DNA of 8,848 nt from an uncultured Eubacteriales bacterium (GCA_900551415.1 URWB01000098.1:1-8848); one strand, 5' to 3'; positions 1-6,573 are shown, numbered from the stretch's first letter. A program made the numbers and translations. Notes: generated from the letters alone by a model not told the origin.

Positions 1-423
1 CGCGGTCGGGAAGGTGTCATTGCTGCTTTGAGATTTGTTGACATGGTCGTTGGGATGCACCAGCTTTTTGCCGAGAATTTCATTCGCGCGATTGGCGATG
101 ACTTCGTTGACGTTCATATTGGACTGTGTGCCGCTTCCCGTCTGATAAATGACGAGCGGAAAGTGATCCTGCAGTTTTCCGCTGATGACCTCGTCGGCTG
201 CCTGCTGAATCGCGACGGCTCTTTCTTCATCCAGCGCGCCAAGCGCAAGATTTGCCTGCGCGGCGGCTTTTTTGAGGATACCGAAGGCATGGATGATCTC
301 TTCGGGCATTCTTTGCGTTCCAATCTTAAAATTTTCGTAGCTGCGCTGCGTCTGCGCGCCCCAGTAGCGGTCAGCCGGTACGCAGACTTCGCCCATGGTG
401 TCGTGTTCGATACGGTATTCCAT
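1..423 (-). CDS. fumC: Class II fumarate hydratase, N-terminal part (runs off window start)
   Basis: Fumarase catalyses reversible hydration of fumarate to L-malate in the cytosol. Only the first 141 codons lie in the window, against about 460 residues for the family. The protein begins MEYRIEHDTMGEVCVPADRY, followed by the WGAQTQRS motif of the fumarase/aspartase superfamily. Further on, the substrate-site segment TGSGTQSNMNVNEVIANRA and then HPNDHVNKSQSSNDTFPT are visible. TGSGTQSNMN and NKSQSSND are the fumarase forms; aspartate ammonia-lyase usually reads AGTSTNMN and SQSTND, so fumC is preferred. The late GSSxMPxKxNP signature would lie outside the window. The start is the ATG at 421-423, preceded by TAAGGAGA at 429-436. 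It follows the malic enzyme stop by 49 nt on the same strand with no evident terminator, so the two are probably co-transcribed. Fumarase makes malate, the substrate of the upstream enzyme. Confidence 0.93.
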   Translation of the reverse strand, partial: MEYRIEHDTMGEVCVPADRYWGAQTQRSYENFKIGTQRMPEEIIHAFGILKKAAAQANLALGALDEERAVAIQQAADEVISGKLQDHFPLVIYQTGSGTQSNMNVNEVIANRANEILGKKLVHPNDHVNKSQSSNDTFPTA

Positions 424-472
424 AGTATTCTCCTTATTTCTTGACTTTACGTTGCTTCTCCGCAAACCCACT

Positions 473-1630
473 CTATTTTTGATAGCATGCCATGACTGCT
501 TCGGCCACGCGTTTGACGACAAGCGGGTTGAATCCGTCAGGCAGAACGTTTTCGGCGGTTAATTCCTCGTCCGGAATGACGGAGGCGATGGCTCTGGCCG
601 CCGCTTCTTTCATTTCTTCGGTGATCTTCGGAGCACCGCAGTCCAAAGCGCCGCGGAAAATACCCGGAAACGCGATGACATTGTTGACTTGATTCGGGAA
701 GTCGGAGCGGCCGGTACCTACCACCGCCGCGCCTGCGGCTTTTGCCTCATCCGGCATGATCTCAGGAACCGGATTTGCCATAACAAAGACGATCGGGTCT
801 TTTGCCATGCTGCGGATCATATCCTGCGTGACGATGCCCGGCTTGGATACGCCGATCAGAATATCCGCATCTTTGAGTACATCGGCGAGGGAGCCGGAAA
901 GATGCTGCCTGTTTGTAATCTTAGCCATTTTTTCCTGTTCCGGATTGTTGAAAGGAGCACCTTCGTAAATTGCACCTTCACGGTCGCAGAGAATGATGTC
1001 GCCGAACTGAAAACGCAGGAACATTTTGGCAATGGAGATGCCGGCGGAGCCCGCGCCGCTGATCACGATCTTGAGATTTCCGGCCTTTTTGCCTGTTACC
1101 TTGAGCGCGTTCAAAATTCCGGCGCTAGCGATGATGGCAGTTCCATGCTGGTCGTCGTGAAAGACCGGGATGTCGCACATTTCGATCAGGCGTTTTTCGA
1201 TCTCAAAACAGCGGGGCGCGCTGATATCCTCGAGATTGATACCGCCGAAGCTCTTGGATATGAGATAGACGGTGTTTACGATTTCATCCGGATCTTTACT
1301 GTTGATGCAGATCGGTACGGCGTCGATGCCTGCAAAAGCCTTGAACAGCGCGCATTTTCCCTCCATGACCGGCATACCGGCTGACGGACCGATGTCTCCC
1401 AGCCCTAAAACAGCAGTGCCGTCGGTGATGACGGCAACGGTATTACCCTTGCCGGTATAGGTGTAGGCAAGATGCTCGTCCTTTTGAATTTCCAGACAAG
1501 GTTCCGCTACGCCGGGCGTATAGGCAACGGCGAGTTCTTCTTTATTCGTGATCGGGCATTTGCACTCAACGGAGAGCTTGCCCTTCCATTCAGCATGTTT
1601 TTTTAATGCGTATTCTTTTTTCTGGTCCAT
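473..1630 (-). CDS. NAD(P)-dependent malic enzyme (short bacterial form)
   Basis: A complete 385-aa cytosolic enzyme that oxidatively decarboxylates L-malate to pyruvate and CO2 with reduction of NAD(P)+. The length fits the short bacterial malic enzymes that lack the phosphotransacetylase-like tail. Visible family residues: the catalytic Tyr in YTPGVA (Y37), the VITDGTAVLGLGDIGP segment, the catalytic Lys in MEGK (K92), metal ligands E134-D135 and the DDQHGTA motif (D159-D160), the Rossmann GAGSAG turn (192-197), ANP (N286) and NQVNN (N317). An acidic residue after the second Rossmann strand (CDRE, D216) hints at NAD preference, but this is weak. The start is the ATG at 1628-1630, with GAAAGGAAC upstream. 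The gene is 49 nt from fumC, forming a C4-dicarboxylate/pyruvate module. Its 5' flank carries structured repeat copy 1, which ends 25 nt before the start codon and could lie in its leader. No convincing private promoter was found between the repeat and the start. Confidence 0.95.
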   Translation of the reverse strand: MDQKKEYALKKHAEWKGKLSVECKCPITNKEELAVAYTPGVAEPCLEIQKDEHLAYTYTGKGNTVAVITDGTAVLGLGDIGPSAGMPVMEGKCALFKAFAGIDAVPICINSKDPDEIVNTVYLISKSFGGINLEDISAPRCFEIEKRLIEMCDIPVFHDDQHGTAIIASAGILNALKVTGKKAGNLKIVISGAGSAGISIAKMFLRFQFGDIILCDREGAIYEGAPFNNPEQEKMAKITNRQHLSGSLADVLKDADILIGVSKPGIVTQDMIRSMAKDPIVFVMANPVPEIMPDEAKAAGAAVVGTGRSDFPNQVNNVIAFPGIFRGALDCGAPKITEEMKEAAARAIASVIPDEELTAENVLPDGFNPLVVKRVAEAVMACYQK

Positions 1631-1655
1631 GGTTTGTTCCTTTCATTATTTTATG

Positions 1656-1778
1656 TATGCAGGAAATATCGCGCAGCGATATTTCCGGAATCACGACAAA
1701 GCACCTTACAAAGCGGCGCGCATGAATGAGCGCCATGTGCGCGTAGAAATCTGTATTTCGTTATGCGCACGGTTGTCC
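1656..1778 (-). repeat. Structured dispersed repeat, copy 1 (closing stem, three hairpins, plus a 3' hairpin)
   Basis: About 123 nt, aligning by eye at roughly 80-85% identity with the reverse complement of 8166-8290. It fills most of the gap between the ATPase stop (1786-1788) and the malic enzyme start. Stems in plus coordinates: closing stem 1695-1699 with 1773-1777; hairpin 1703-1707/1710-1714 (paired with two G-U when read on the minus strand); hairpin 1715-1722/1727-1734 (one mismatch); long hairpin 1737-1745/1762-1770 with inner stem 1746-1750/1755-1759; and a separate perfect 11-bp hairpin 1662-1672/1676-1686 with a 3-nt loop. Strand is given in the sense of the neighbouring genes, the same relative orientation as copy 2. 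No protein is encoded; short reading frames through it are artefacts. I do not recognise it as a named RNA or IS family. Confidence 0.85.
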
Positions 1779-1785
1779 CAAAACA

Positions 1786-3078
1786 TTAGTCTTTTAAACA
1801 GCCAATCGGGACAACGAAAACACCGTCAGGCCGCCGGTATCCATACTGTGTCCCGGTAATTACTATTTTCAAATCGGGTAAACGCAGTTTAACTTGCGTT
1901 TCTTTTCGATTATATTCTTCCACTAACTTCTCTATCGCAATCAAATGCTTCGCGCCTTCATCAATATCAGCACTGCCAAGTTTAAATTCGATCAGAGCGT
2001 ATCTCCCGTCTCGTAAATGCAGAACACAATCAGCTTCAAGTCCGTAGCGATCCCGATAGTAAGATACTTTCCCACCATAGGCTGCGGAATAAACCTTTAA
2101 GTCCCTGATACACAGCGTTTCGAAAATAAAACCGAAGGTTTTCAAGTCAAGATTAAAGTAGTCCGGCTCAACGCCTAAAGCAGCCACCACTAAAGACGGA
2201 TCTACAAGTTCTTTTTTGTCTGTTGCCTGTATAGCGCTTTTCGAACGTATTGCAGGACACCAGGCTTCTACATCTTGGATTACATATAATTTTTTTAAAA
2301 TATTAACATAGTCGTAGAAGGTTGTAGCTGAAATTTCAGTGTTGGCGTTCATATCTTTCATGATGGAACTATTTGAGGCAACGGTTGATATATTGCGCGC
2401 ATAGGAACGGAGCAAAAGCCTTGAAATCGTTTCATTTCTTCTTACCCCATCGACATTTGACATATCCTCCCGACAAAGCCCTTCAAAATAGCTTCGTGCC
2501 ACGAGCAATTTGGACTTGTCGTTTTTTTTCAAAACAGAAGAAGGCCACCCACCTCTGCAAGCAGCAAAAATCAGTTCATCAATAGAGAGATTGGATTCAC
2601 AGCCATCTTGGAGTGCGTTCGGATGATGAAATAAATCGATCAAAGATATTTGACCATTCGATTCCTTAGACTCGTAAAGGCTCATAGGGTACATCGGCAG
2701 AGTATCAATTCGTCCGGTGCCTGTATGCATGATATTGCTTTTATCAATCGAATTCGAACCGGTCAGGATGTATAAGCCGTCCTCATTTCTTTTATCCACC
2801 GAAACACGAACAGCATCCCAAATATTGGGAGCAATCTGCCATTCGTCAATCAGTCTGGGGTTTTCACCCAGCAACAGATTGGAAGGCTTTATTTTGGCTG
2901 TTTCCAGATACATACTTCGCTTATCCGGATCCTGCAATTCGATATAACTTTTCGCGAATTGCTTTGCTGTTGTTGTTTTTCCGCACCATTTGGGACCGAC
3001 AATATGAATGGCTCCAAAAGCATCTAACTTCATGGAAAGTTCTTTGTCGCAAATGCGTTTCATATATTCAAATGCCAT
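1786..3078 (-). CDS. AAA_14/DUF4143-family ATPase
   Basis: A 430-aa protein with the two-part layout of the AAA_14 + DUF4143 family. The N-terminal P-loop ATPase has Walker A GPKWCGKT (28-35), Walker B LIDEWQ (76-81) and a sensor-like GSNS (107-110). The C-terminal part contains GGWP (176-179), a helical middle region, FETLCIRDL (319-327) and a PD-(D/E)xK nuclease-like core with E348/D350 and EFK (364-366). The cellular role of this widespread family is not established; members are often scattered accessory genes, and a defence or mobile-element role has been suspected. Start chosen: ATG at 3076-3078, with GGAG at 3091-3094 (12-nt spacing, rather long). A consensus promoter and a direct-repeat array lie just upstream. 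The coding sequence looks clearly more AT-rich than the flanking metabolic genes (judged by eye), which suggests acquisition by transfer. The gene is intact, with no frameshift. Confidence 0.9.
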   Translation of the reverse strand: MAFEYMKRICDKELSMKLDAFGAIHIVGPKWCGKTTTAKQFAKSYIELQDPDKRSMYLETAKIKPSNLLLGENPRLIDEWQIAPNIWDAVRVSVDKRNEDGLYILTGSNSIDKSNIMHTGTGRIDTLPMYPMSLYESKESNGQISLIDLFHHPNALQDGCESNLSIDELIFAACRGGWPSSVLKKNDKSKLLVARSYFEGLCREDMSNVDGVRRNETISRLLLRSYARNISTVASNSSIMKDMNANTEISATTFYDYVNILKKLYVIQDVEAWCPAIRSKSAIQATDKKELVDPSLVVAALGVEPDYFNLDLKTFGFIFETLCIRDLKVYSAAYGGKVSYYRDRYGLEADCVLHLRDGRYALIEFKLGSADIDEGAKHLIAIEKLVEEYNRKETQVKLRLPDLKIVITGTQYGYRRPDGVFVVPIGCLKD

Positions 3079-3103
3079 GATTTACTTACGCTCCTTTGCA
3101 ATT

Positions 3104-3132
3104 AGTATACCCCAAAAAATATAAAAAGTCAA
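3104..3132 (-). promoter_or_regulatory. Sigma-70/A-type promoter for the AAA_14 ATPase gene
   Basis: On the minus strand the -35 TTGACT (3132-3127) and -10 TATACT (3109-3104) are separated by exactly 17 nt. The predicted start near 3097 leaves a leader of about 19 nt that begins next to the ribosome binding site. The spacing and both hexamers are close to consensus. The 23-nt-period repeats begin 7 nt upstream of the -35. Confidence 0.75.
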
Positions 3133-3139
3133 TTTAAAA

Positions 3140-3223
3140 CGAACAGATTTGCGACGTTTTGATTTATGAATTTGTTGTAATTTGACGAATAGATTTGCGA
3201 TATTTCGGCGAATAGATTTGCGA
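3140..3223. repeat. Iteron-like direct repeats, 23-nt period, upstream of the ATPase promoter
   Basis: The 15-mer CGAAYAGATTTGCGA occurs at 3140-3154 (Y = C), 3186-3200 (Y = T) and 3209-3223 (Y = T). Starts are 46 and 23 nt apart. At the missing phase, 3163, a degenerate copy matches at about 8 of 16 positions, so the array reads as four units of 23 bp. It abuts the -35 of the ATPase promoter, as expected for a binding site of a regulator or of the ATPase itself. The core octamer ATTTGCGA also appears once in inverted orientation inside the gene (3047-3054). The 8-nt gaps rule out a CRISPR array. Confidence 0.75.
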
Positions 3224-3459
3224 TAAAACGCATGGTTTTTTGAAATTCTCATATGCACCATGCACGATGTGACGAATACTTTTTTCTGAAGCTATTTGAT
3301 ATGAGCCGCCAGCGTTATGTGCGGAATTCGAAATCCCATAAAATTTGTGATTGAGCCAAAATGTATTGATTCATACGATTCACTTGCTTGCATCGATTCG
3401 GTGAATTAACTTTTTCATTTTACACTTTTTAATGGAGAAACCACGCAAGAAAACCACTT
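3224..3459. other. AT-rich non-coding stretch
   Basis: No reading frame with a plausible start and ribosome binding site was found on either strand. The only structure seen is a modest inverted repeat, ATTCAC at 3378-3383 with GTGAAT at 3401-3406, separated by 17 nt. It may be decayed accessory DNA left of the small-protein promoter. No tRNA, IS end or terminator was recognised. Confidence 0.5.
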
Positions 3460-3488
3460 TTGCAAAATATTCTCATTAATGATATAAT
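3460..3488 (+). promoter_or_regulatory. Promoter of the small-protein transcript
   Basis: TTGCAA (3460-3465), a 17-nt spacer and a perfect TATAAT (3483-3488). The predicted start is near 3495, giving a leader of about 104 nt before the first small ORF. The -35 matches consensus at 4 of 6 positions, and the -10 at all 6. Confidence 0.7.
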
Positions 3489-3495
3489 TGGTTTA

Positions 3496-3534
3496 GCAAG
3501 AGATTTGGTCTTGCGCCTGGCGCGTGTGCCGCGC
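3496..3534 (+). promoter_or_regulatory. Two hairpins at the 5' end of the small-protein leader
   Basis: GCAAGA (3496-3501) pairs with TCTTGC (3509-3514) around a 7-nt loop. It starts within a base or two of the predicted transcript start. A GC-rich stem follows: GCGC (3513-3516) with GCGC (3531-3534), enclosing GGC/GCC (3519-3521/3528-3530). The two share bases 3513-3514, so they cannot both form fully. This could be an mRNA-stabilising 5' structure or a small regulatory leader; no known riboswitch class is recognised. Confidence 0.4.
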
Positions 3535-3598
3535 TTCAGATCGGAAGCCCTGACCGAATACGGGGCAGAACATGGGAACACAGGGGAGGAGGAAGCTG

Positions 3599-3811
3599 AT
3601 GAGAGTTTTGAAATTGATTCTTGAAATCTGGTATCTGATATTGCCGGCTGCTGTTTTCCTCGGGGGTTTGATTTATCGCAAAATCACACATCAACCGTTT
3701 AAAGGTGAGATTCCGCCTGTCGGCGTCCTGCGGGACCTCCCGAGCAGCGTTACGGGCCTTAATAAGGAGGAGGAAAAAGCGGATGAAAATACGCAAAGCA
3801 AAAGGTGCTGA
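3599..3811 (+). CDS. Small single-pass membrane protein, unknown function
   Basis: A 70-aa protein not assigned to a family. It has one strongly hydrophobic segment at about residues 5-26 (LKLILEIWYLILPAAVFLGG), followed by basic residues and a polar tail rich in E, K and D. This suggests a single transmembrane helix with a short hydrophilic C-terminal part. The ATG at 3599 is chosen over the in-frame ATG at 3572 because GGAGGAGG lies 6-7 nt before it. Coding reality is supported by the promoter, leader and ribosome binding site in series, and by the overlap with a second ORF that has an equally strong site. It is convergent with the PucR gene. It might be a small accessory subunit of a transporter or membrane complex, but no such partner is present here. 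Confidence 0.65.
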   Translation: MRVLKLILEIWYLILPAAVFLGGLIYRKITHQPFKGEIPPVGVLRDLPSSVTGLNKEEEKADENTQSKRC

Positions 3812-3911
3812 TCCGGATGAGATCGAGAAAATCGGTATTGCCGGATATGTATTGAACGGCACTTCGGATGTGCAGCCGACAATCCCATTTTTTGAAAAAA
3901 ATCCGGAATGA
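3783..3911 (+). CDS. Small soluble protein (42 aa), unknown function, overlapping the previous ORF
   Basis: A 42-aa product, MKIRKAKGADPDEIEKIGIA followed by a Pro/Phe-containing tail ending FFEKNPE. It starts inside the end of the 70-aa ORF in another frame (29-nt overlap) and has its own AAGGAGGAGG at 3764-3773, 9 nt before the ATG. This arrangement is typical of translational coupling. The N-terminus is basic, the middle amphipathic, and no membrane segment is seen. It ends 10 nt before the convergent stop of the PucR gene. The family is not recognised. It could also be the shifted remainder of a longer ancestral ORF, but the strong ribosome binding site argues for a real start. Confidence 0.5.
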   Translation: MKIRKAKGADPDEIEKIGIAGYVLNGTSDVQPTIPFFEKNPE

Positions 3912-3921
3912 AGGACGCGCG

Positions 3922-5088
3922 TTATGTCTGCAAGAGATGCAGGCGTACGGCGGGTGCGAGGATCGCGTAAAAGTCCTGTTCGGTTTCAGTTTCGAAGCCG
4001 AGCAGGATTTTGATTTTTTGCAGACGGTAGCGGATGGTGTTTTGGTGGCAGTCAAAGTACTCTGCAGTGCGCGGCAGATCGCCGCCGCAGCGTACGAATT
4101 GCAGAGCGGTTTCAAAGTATTCCGGTTTTGCCAAAAGGGGCTGCAGGATGGAGGAAGCGTAGCTCTGCATGGAATCGCTGTCTCTTTGAGGAATCAGAAA
4201 ACGGTAGGTGCCGATCTCGTGGTAGGATGCAAAGCGACGCGCCTCAGCTGCGGAGGCGAGATAAGTCTGATAGCTTTCGCGGAAACAGAGATCCAGATCC
4301 TCATACGGCAGATGAATGTCGCTGCGGCAGACGCAAAGCGGCGCTTCATCGTAATGCAAAAAATCCAAAAGCTGCGCGAGAATGACTTCAAAGGTCTCCG
4401 GTTTTGGCTGATGGGCGGTCAGCAGGGCAAAGAGAGCGCCTTCATACAGGCAGAGCAGGGCTTTGTCGTTGAGATTACGATTGAGGTAAAAGTTTTTAAG
4501 ACAGCGTGCCGCGTGCTGATAGAAGGTATCGCGTTCCGCTGCGTCGTCGACTTTGATATAGACGCCCATAACGTGTGCTTTAAAGGCAAGAGAAAGGCTT
4601 TTGGCGAGCAGGGTGACTTGAGATTTTGCGAAGTCATCTGCGAGCATGCGGCGGATATTGCCTTCTGTCAGGAGGTTGGTATCGTCGGCGCGAACGGCGT
4701 TCATGATTTCATAGATAATATTTTCAAAATAAGCATCGCTGCCAAAACTGAAAAGCGGAAACGCGTGCGCGTTGCAGAAAGCAAGCACATCCTCTGGAAG
4801 TTCGTGGAAAATTACAGTTTTGTAGGCCAGACCAGAGACGCCGGCTTCGTAAAGCTGCTGCACGGCGGGCAGCAGCAGCTCCGGCCGGCCTTTGGCGAAC
4901 AGCAGGCTGGAGAGGACCAGACTGTCCGCTTCAAATGCAGTTTGACGGGGGTAGTCGATATCCGCACAAAATTCATAGTCGCCGATGCCGGCAGAAACGA
5001 CATAACGGGACAGCCCTTTTTGACCGGCATGCAGCCGGAAGCTGCACAGACTTTGCAGCTGCAGAATATCTTTTACGGTGAGCGCCAT
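3922..5088 (-). CDS. PucR-family transcriptional regulator
   Basis: A 388-aa cytosolic DNA-binding regulator. The N-terminal third matches the PucR domain pattern (MALTVKDILQLQ at the start, with GLSRYVVSAGIGDYEF downstream). The middle resembles the CdaR/PucR GGDEF-like region. The C-terminus is a typical PucR helix-turn-helix at about 329-364, with GGDLPRTAEYFDCHQNTIRY followed by RLQKIKILLG. Family members control purine, amino-acid and other nitrogen catabolism genes. The start is the ATG at 5086-5088, because GGAGG lies 6 nt upstream; the frame extends further but without another ribosome binding site. It is transcribed divergently from the aminotransferase genes, which are the likely targets. 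An extended -10 promoter and an AT-rich inverted repeat lie in the shared 315-nt gap. The long plus-strand frame opposite this gene is an antisense artefact. Confidence 0.92.
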   Translation of the reverse strand: MALTVKDILQLQSLCSFRLHAGQKGLSRYVVSAGIGDYEFCADIDYPRQTAFEADSLVLSSLLFAKGRPELLLPAVQQLYEAGVSGLAYKTVIFHELPEDVLAFCNAHAFPLFSFGSDAYFENIIYEIMNAVRADDTNLLTEGNIRRMLADDFAKSQVTLLAKSLSLAFKAHVMGVYIKVDDAAERDTFYQHAARCLKNFYLNRNLNDKALLCLYEGALFALLTAHQPKPETFEVILAQLLDFLHYDEAPLCVCRSDIHLPYEDLDLCFRESYQTYLASAAEARRFASYHEIGTYRFLIPQRDSDSMQSYASSILQPLLAKPEYFETALQFVRCGGDLPRTAEYFDCHQNTIRYRLQKIKILLGFETETEQDFYAILAPAVRLHLLQT

Positions 5089-5206
5089 AGGAAACCTCCG
5101 AATTGTGATGTTTTTATGGTTAGACTTGCGCGGAAGCGCGATCGTACCGGGATCTTGCCGAATTGTTGAATCGACAAATGAATGAAAAACGCAATGATTT
5201 TCTGTT

Positions 5207-5215
5207 AGTATAACA
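5207..5215 (-). promoter_or_regulatory. Probable extended -10 promoter of the PucR gene
   Basis: Read on the minus strand, TGTTATACT contains an extended -10 (TG-N-TATACT). No good -35 is seen 16-18 nt upstream, which fits an extended -10 or activator-dependent promoter. The predicted start near 5200 leaves a leader of about 110 nt. Confidence 0.45.
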
Positions 5216-5241
5216 CAATTCGTTAGTTCTTTGTATAAAAT

Positions 5242-5266
5242 CAAAAAATATTTTAGTTATTTTTTG
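5242..5266. promoter_or_regulatory. AT-rich inverted repeat in the divergent regulator/aminotransferase gap
   Basis: CAAAAAATA (5242-5250) and TATTTTTTG (5258-5266) form a perfect 9-bp inverted repeat around 7 nt. It lies between the PucR promoter and the aminotransferase start, a natural place for a PucR operator. The rest of the 5089-5403 gap holds no gene. A clear plus-strand promoter for the aminotransferases was not found; TTGAAA at 5264-5269 has no -10 at proper spacing. Confidence 0.4.
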
Positions 5267-5403
5267 AAAAATACAAAAATGACGGGGGAGGAATACGGTA
5301 AAATAGGGATAAGAGCGTTGCTTGAAAAAAGGAAATGAAAAGAGAAATGTAAACAGACATATAGAGCAGCGACAGGATTTGAACGGGAAAGGTGGTTGAT
5401 AAC

Positions 5404-6525
5404 ATGAAAATCAAAACTTTTAAAGTGGAACGTTGGATGAATGAATTTGAGGATGACGCGGTATACAATCTGGGAGAGACCTGTATCGACTCGCTGACTG
5501 TCGGGGAACTTTTGAGCCTGTGCGGCGAGGATCCGGATACATTCCTAAAGGGCTTAAAGAATACACGCCTGACTTACAGTCATATCTTCGGCTCACCCCA
5601 GTATCTGGAAGGTGTTGCCGGACTTTATGAAGCTCTGAAACCGGAGAACGTGGTACCGACACACGGCGCGATCGGCGCGAACAATCAGGTCATCACGACG
5701 CTGATTGAAGCAAAGGACAATATGGTCTGCGTGATGCCGACCTACCAGCAACATTATTCGATCCCGGAATCCATCGGCGCGGAGGTGAGGATTCTGCAGC
5801 TGCGGCCGGAGAACAATTTCCTGCCGGACATCGAGGAGCTGAAGTCTCTTGTAGACGAAAACACCAAGATGATCACGCTTAACAATCCGGACAATCCGAC
5901 CGGTTCCTGGATTCCAAAAGCGGAGATGGAAGCGATGATCGAGATTGCCAGAAGCGTGGATGCGTATATCCTCTGTGACGAGGTTTACAGGGGGATTTCC
6001 GAAGACGGAAGCTATATGCACTCCATTGTCGATCTTTATGAAAAAGGCATCTCAGTCGGCAGCATGTCGAAAATCTTTTCTCTGGCCGGACTGCGTATGG
6101 GCTGGATCGCGACTCGCGATATGGATGTGATTCACCAGATCCACGAGCGCAGAGACTACGATACGATCAGCTGCGGTGTGCTGGATGATATGCTGGCAGG
6201 ATTGGCGCTTGCGCATAAGGAAAAGATCTTTGAACGGAACCGCGCGATCCTTTTGAAGAACCGCGAGATCCTCGACAAGTGGGTACAGGAGACCAAGGGC
6301 GTCCACTATGTGAAGCCGGTAGCAGGCACGACCGCGCTGGTATATTACGATAAGGACATTCCGTCCTACGACCTGTGCGTGCGTCTGATCCGTGAAAAGG
6401 GACTGCTGTTTACGCCGGGTTCGTGTTTCGAGATGGAGGGCTGCGTGCGGATCGGTTACGCGTTCGACTCCAAGCTGCTGGCGCAGGGACTGGAAAAATT
6501 CGCGGAATTTTTAAGAGAGAACTAG
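5404..6525 (+). CDS. Fold-type I PLP-dependent aminotransferase (class I/II; capreomycidine-synthase-like)
   Basis: A 373-aa cytosolic PLP enzyme. Visible motifs: NLGETCIDSLT near the N-terminus (22-32), NNPDNPTG (160-167, N164), CDEVY (191-195, D192 contacting the PLP ring nitrogen), SMSKIFSLAGLRMGW (220-234) with the Schiff-base lysine K223, and the carboxylate-binding arginine in CVRIGYAF (R349). The fold and length are normal for class I/II aminotransferases. The N-terminal GETCIDSLT segment recalls the capreomycidine-synthase-like branch, but that is from memory and does not prove substrate. Start: ATG at 5404, with AAAGGTGG about 9 nt upstream; an in-frame GTG at 5392 would lie inside that site. 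It is the first gene of the run divergent from PucR and is followed 74 nt later by a second aminotransferase. Likely role: amino-acid transamination or a PLP-driven rearrangement. Confidence 0.9.
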   Translation: MKIKTFKVERWMNEFEDDAVYNLGETCIDSLTVGELLSLCGEDPDTFLKGLKNTRLTYSHIFGSPQYLEGVAGLYEALKPENVVPTHGAIGANNQVITTLIEAKDNMVCVMPTYQQHYSIPESIGAEVRILQLRPENNFLPDIEELKSLVDENTKMITLNNPDNPTGSWIPKAEMEAMIEIARSVDAYILCDEVYRGISEDGSYMHSIVDLYEKGISVGSMSKIFSLAGLRMGWIATRDMDVIHQIHERRDYDTISCGVLDDMLAGLALAHKEKIFERNRAILLKNREILDKWVQETKGVHYVKPVAGTTALVYYDKDIPSYDLCVRLIREKGLLFTPGSCFEMEGCVRIGYAFDSKLLAQGLEKFAEFLREN

Positions 6526-6543
6526 AGCATACCGGTAAACGTG

Positions 6544-6573
6544 TGCAGACATGCAGGCAAAAGTATGCAGACA
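6544..6573 (+). repeat. Three short direct repeats between the aminotransferase genes
   Basis: TGCAGRCA occurs at 6544-6551, 6552-6559 and 6566-6573, filling half of the 74-nt intergenic gap. The function is unknown and it may be slippage. Confidence 0.45.

Noticed and set aside
689..1384. 231-codon plus-strand frame inside the malic enzyme gene
   Set aside because: It lies opposite the conserved malic enzyme motifs and shows no family resemblance or ribosome binding site.
3140..3223. Possible CRISPR array
   Set aside because: Repeats are 15 nt with 8-nt gaps, too short for CRISPR units, and no cas genes are present.
3880..3925. Possible bidirectional terminator between the small ORF and the PucR gene end
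   Set aside because: There is an A/T run (ATTTTTTGAAAAAAAT), but no GC stem of useful length precedes a T-tract in either direction.
3868..5169. 433-codon plus-strand reading frame opposite the regulator gene
   Set aside because: The minus strand encodes a clear PucR protein with a family HTH and a good ribosome binding site; the plus frame has no recognisable domain and is an antisense artefact.
5372..5388. tRNA T-arm-like sequence (GGATTTGAACGG) suggesting a tRNA remnant or attachment site
   Set aside because: The flanking bases do not form a T-stem on either strand and no other tRNA part is nearby.
5392..5403. GTG start four codons upstream for the first aminotransferase
   Set aside because: The GTG lies within the AAAGGTGG ribosome binding site that is well placed for the ATG at 5404.
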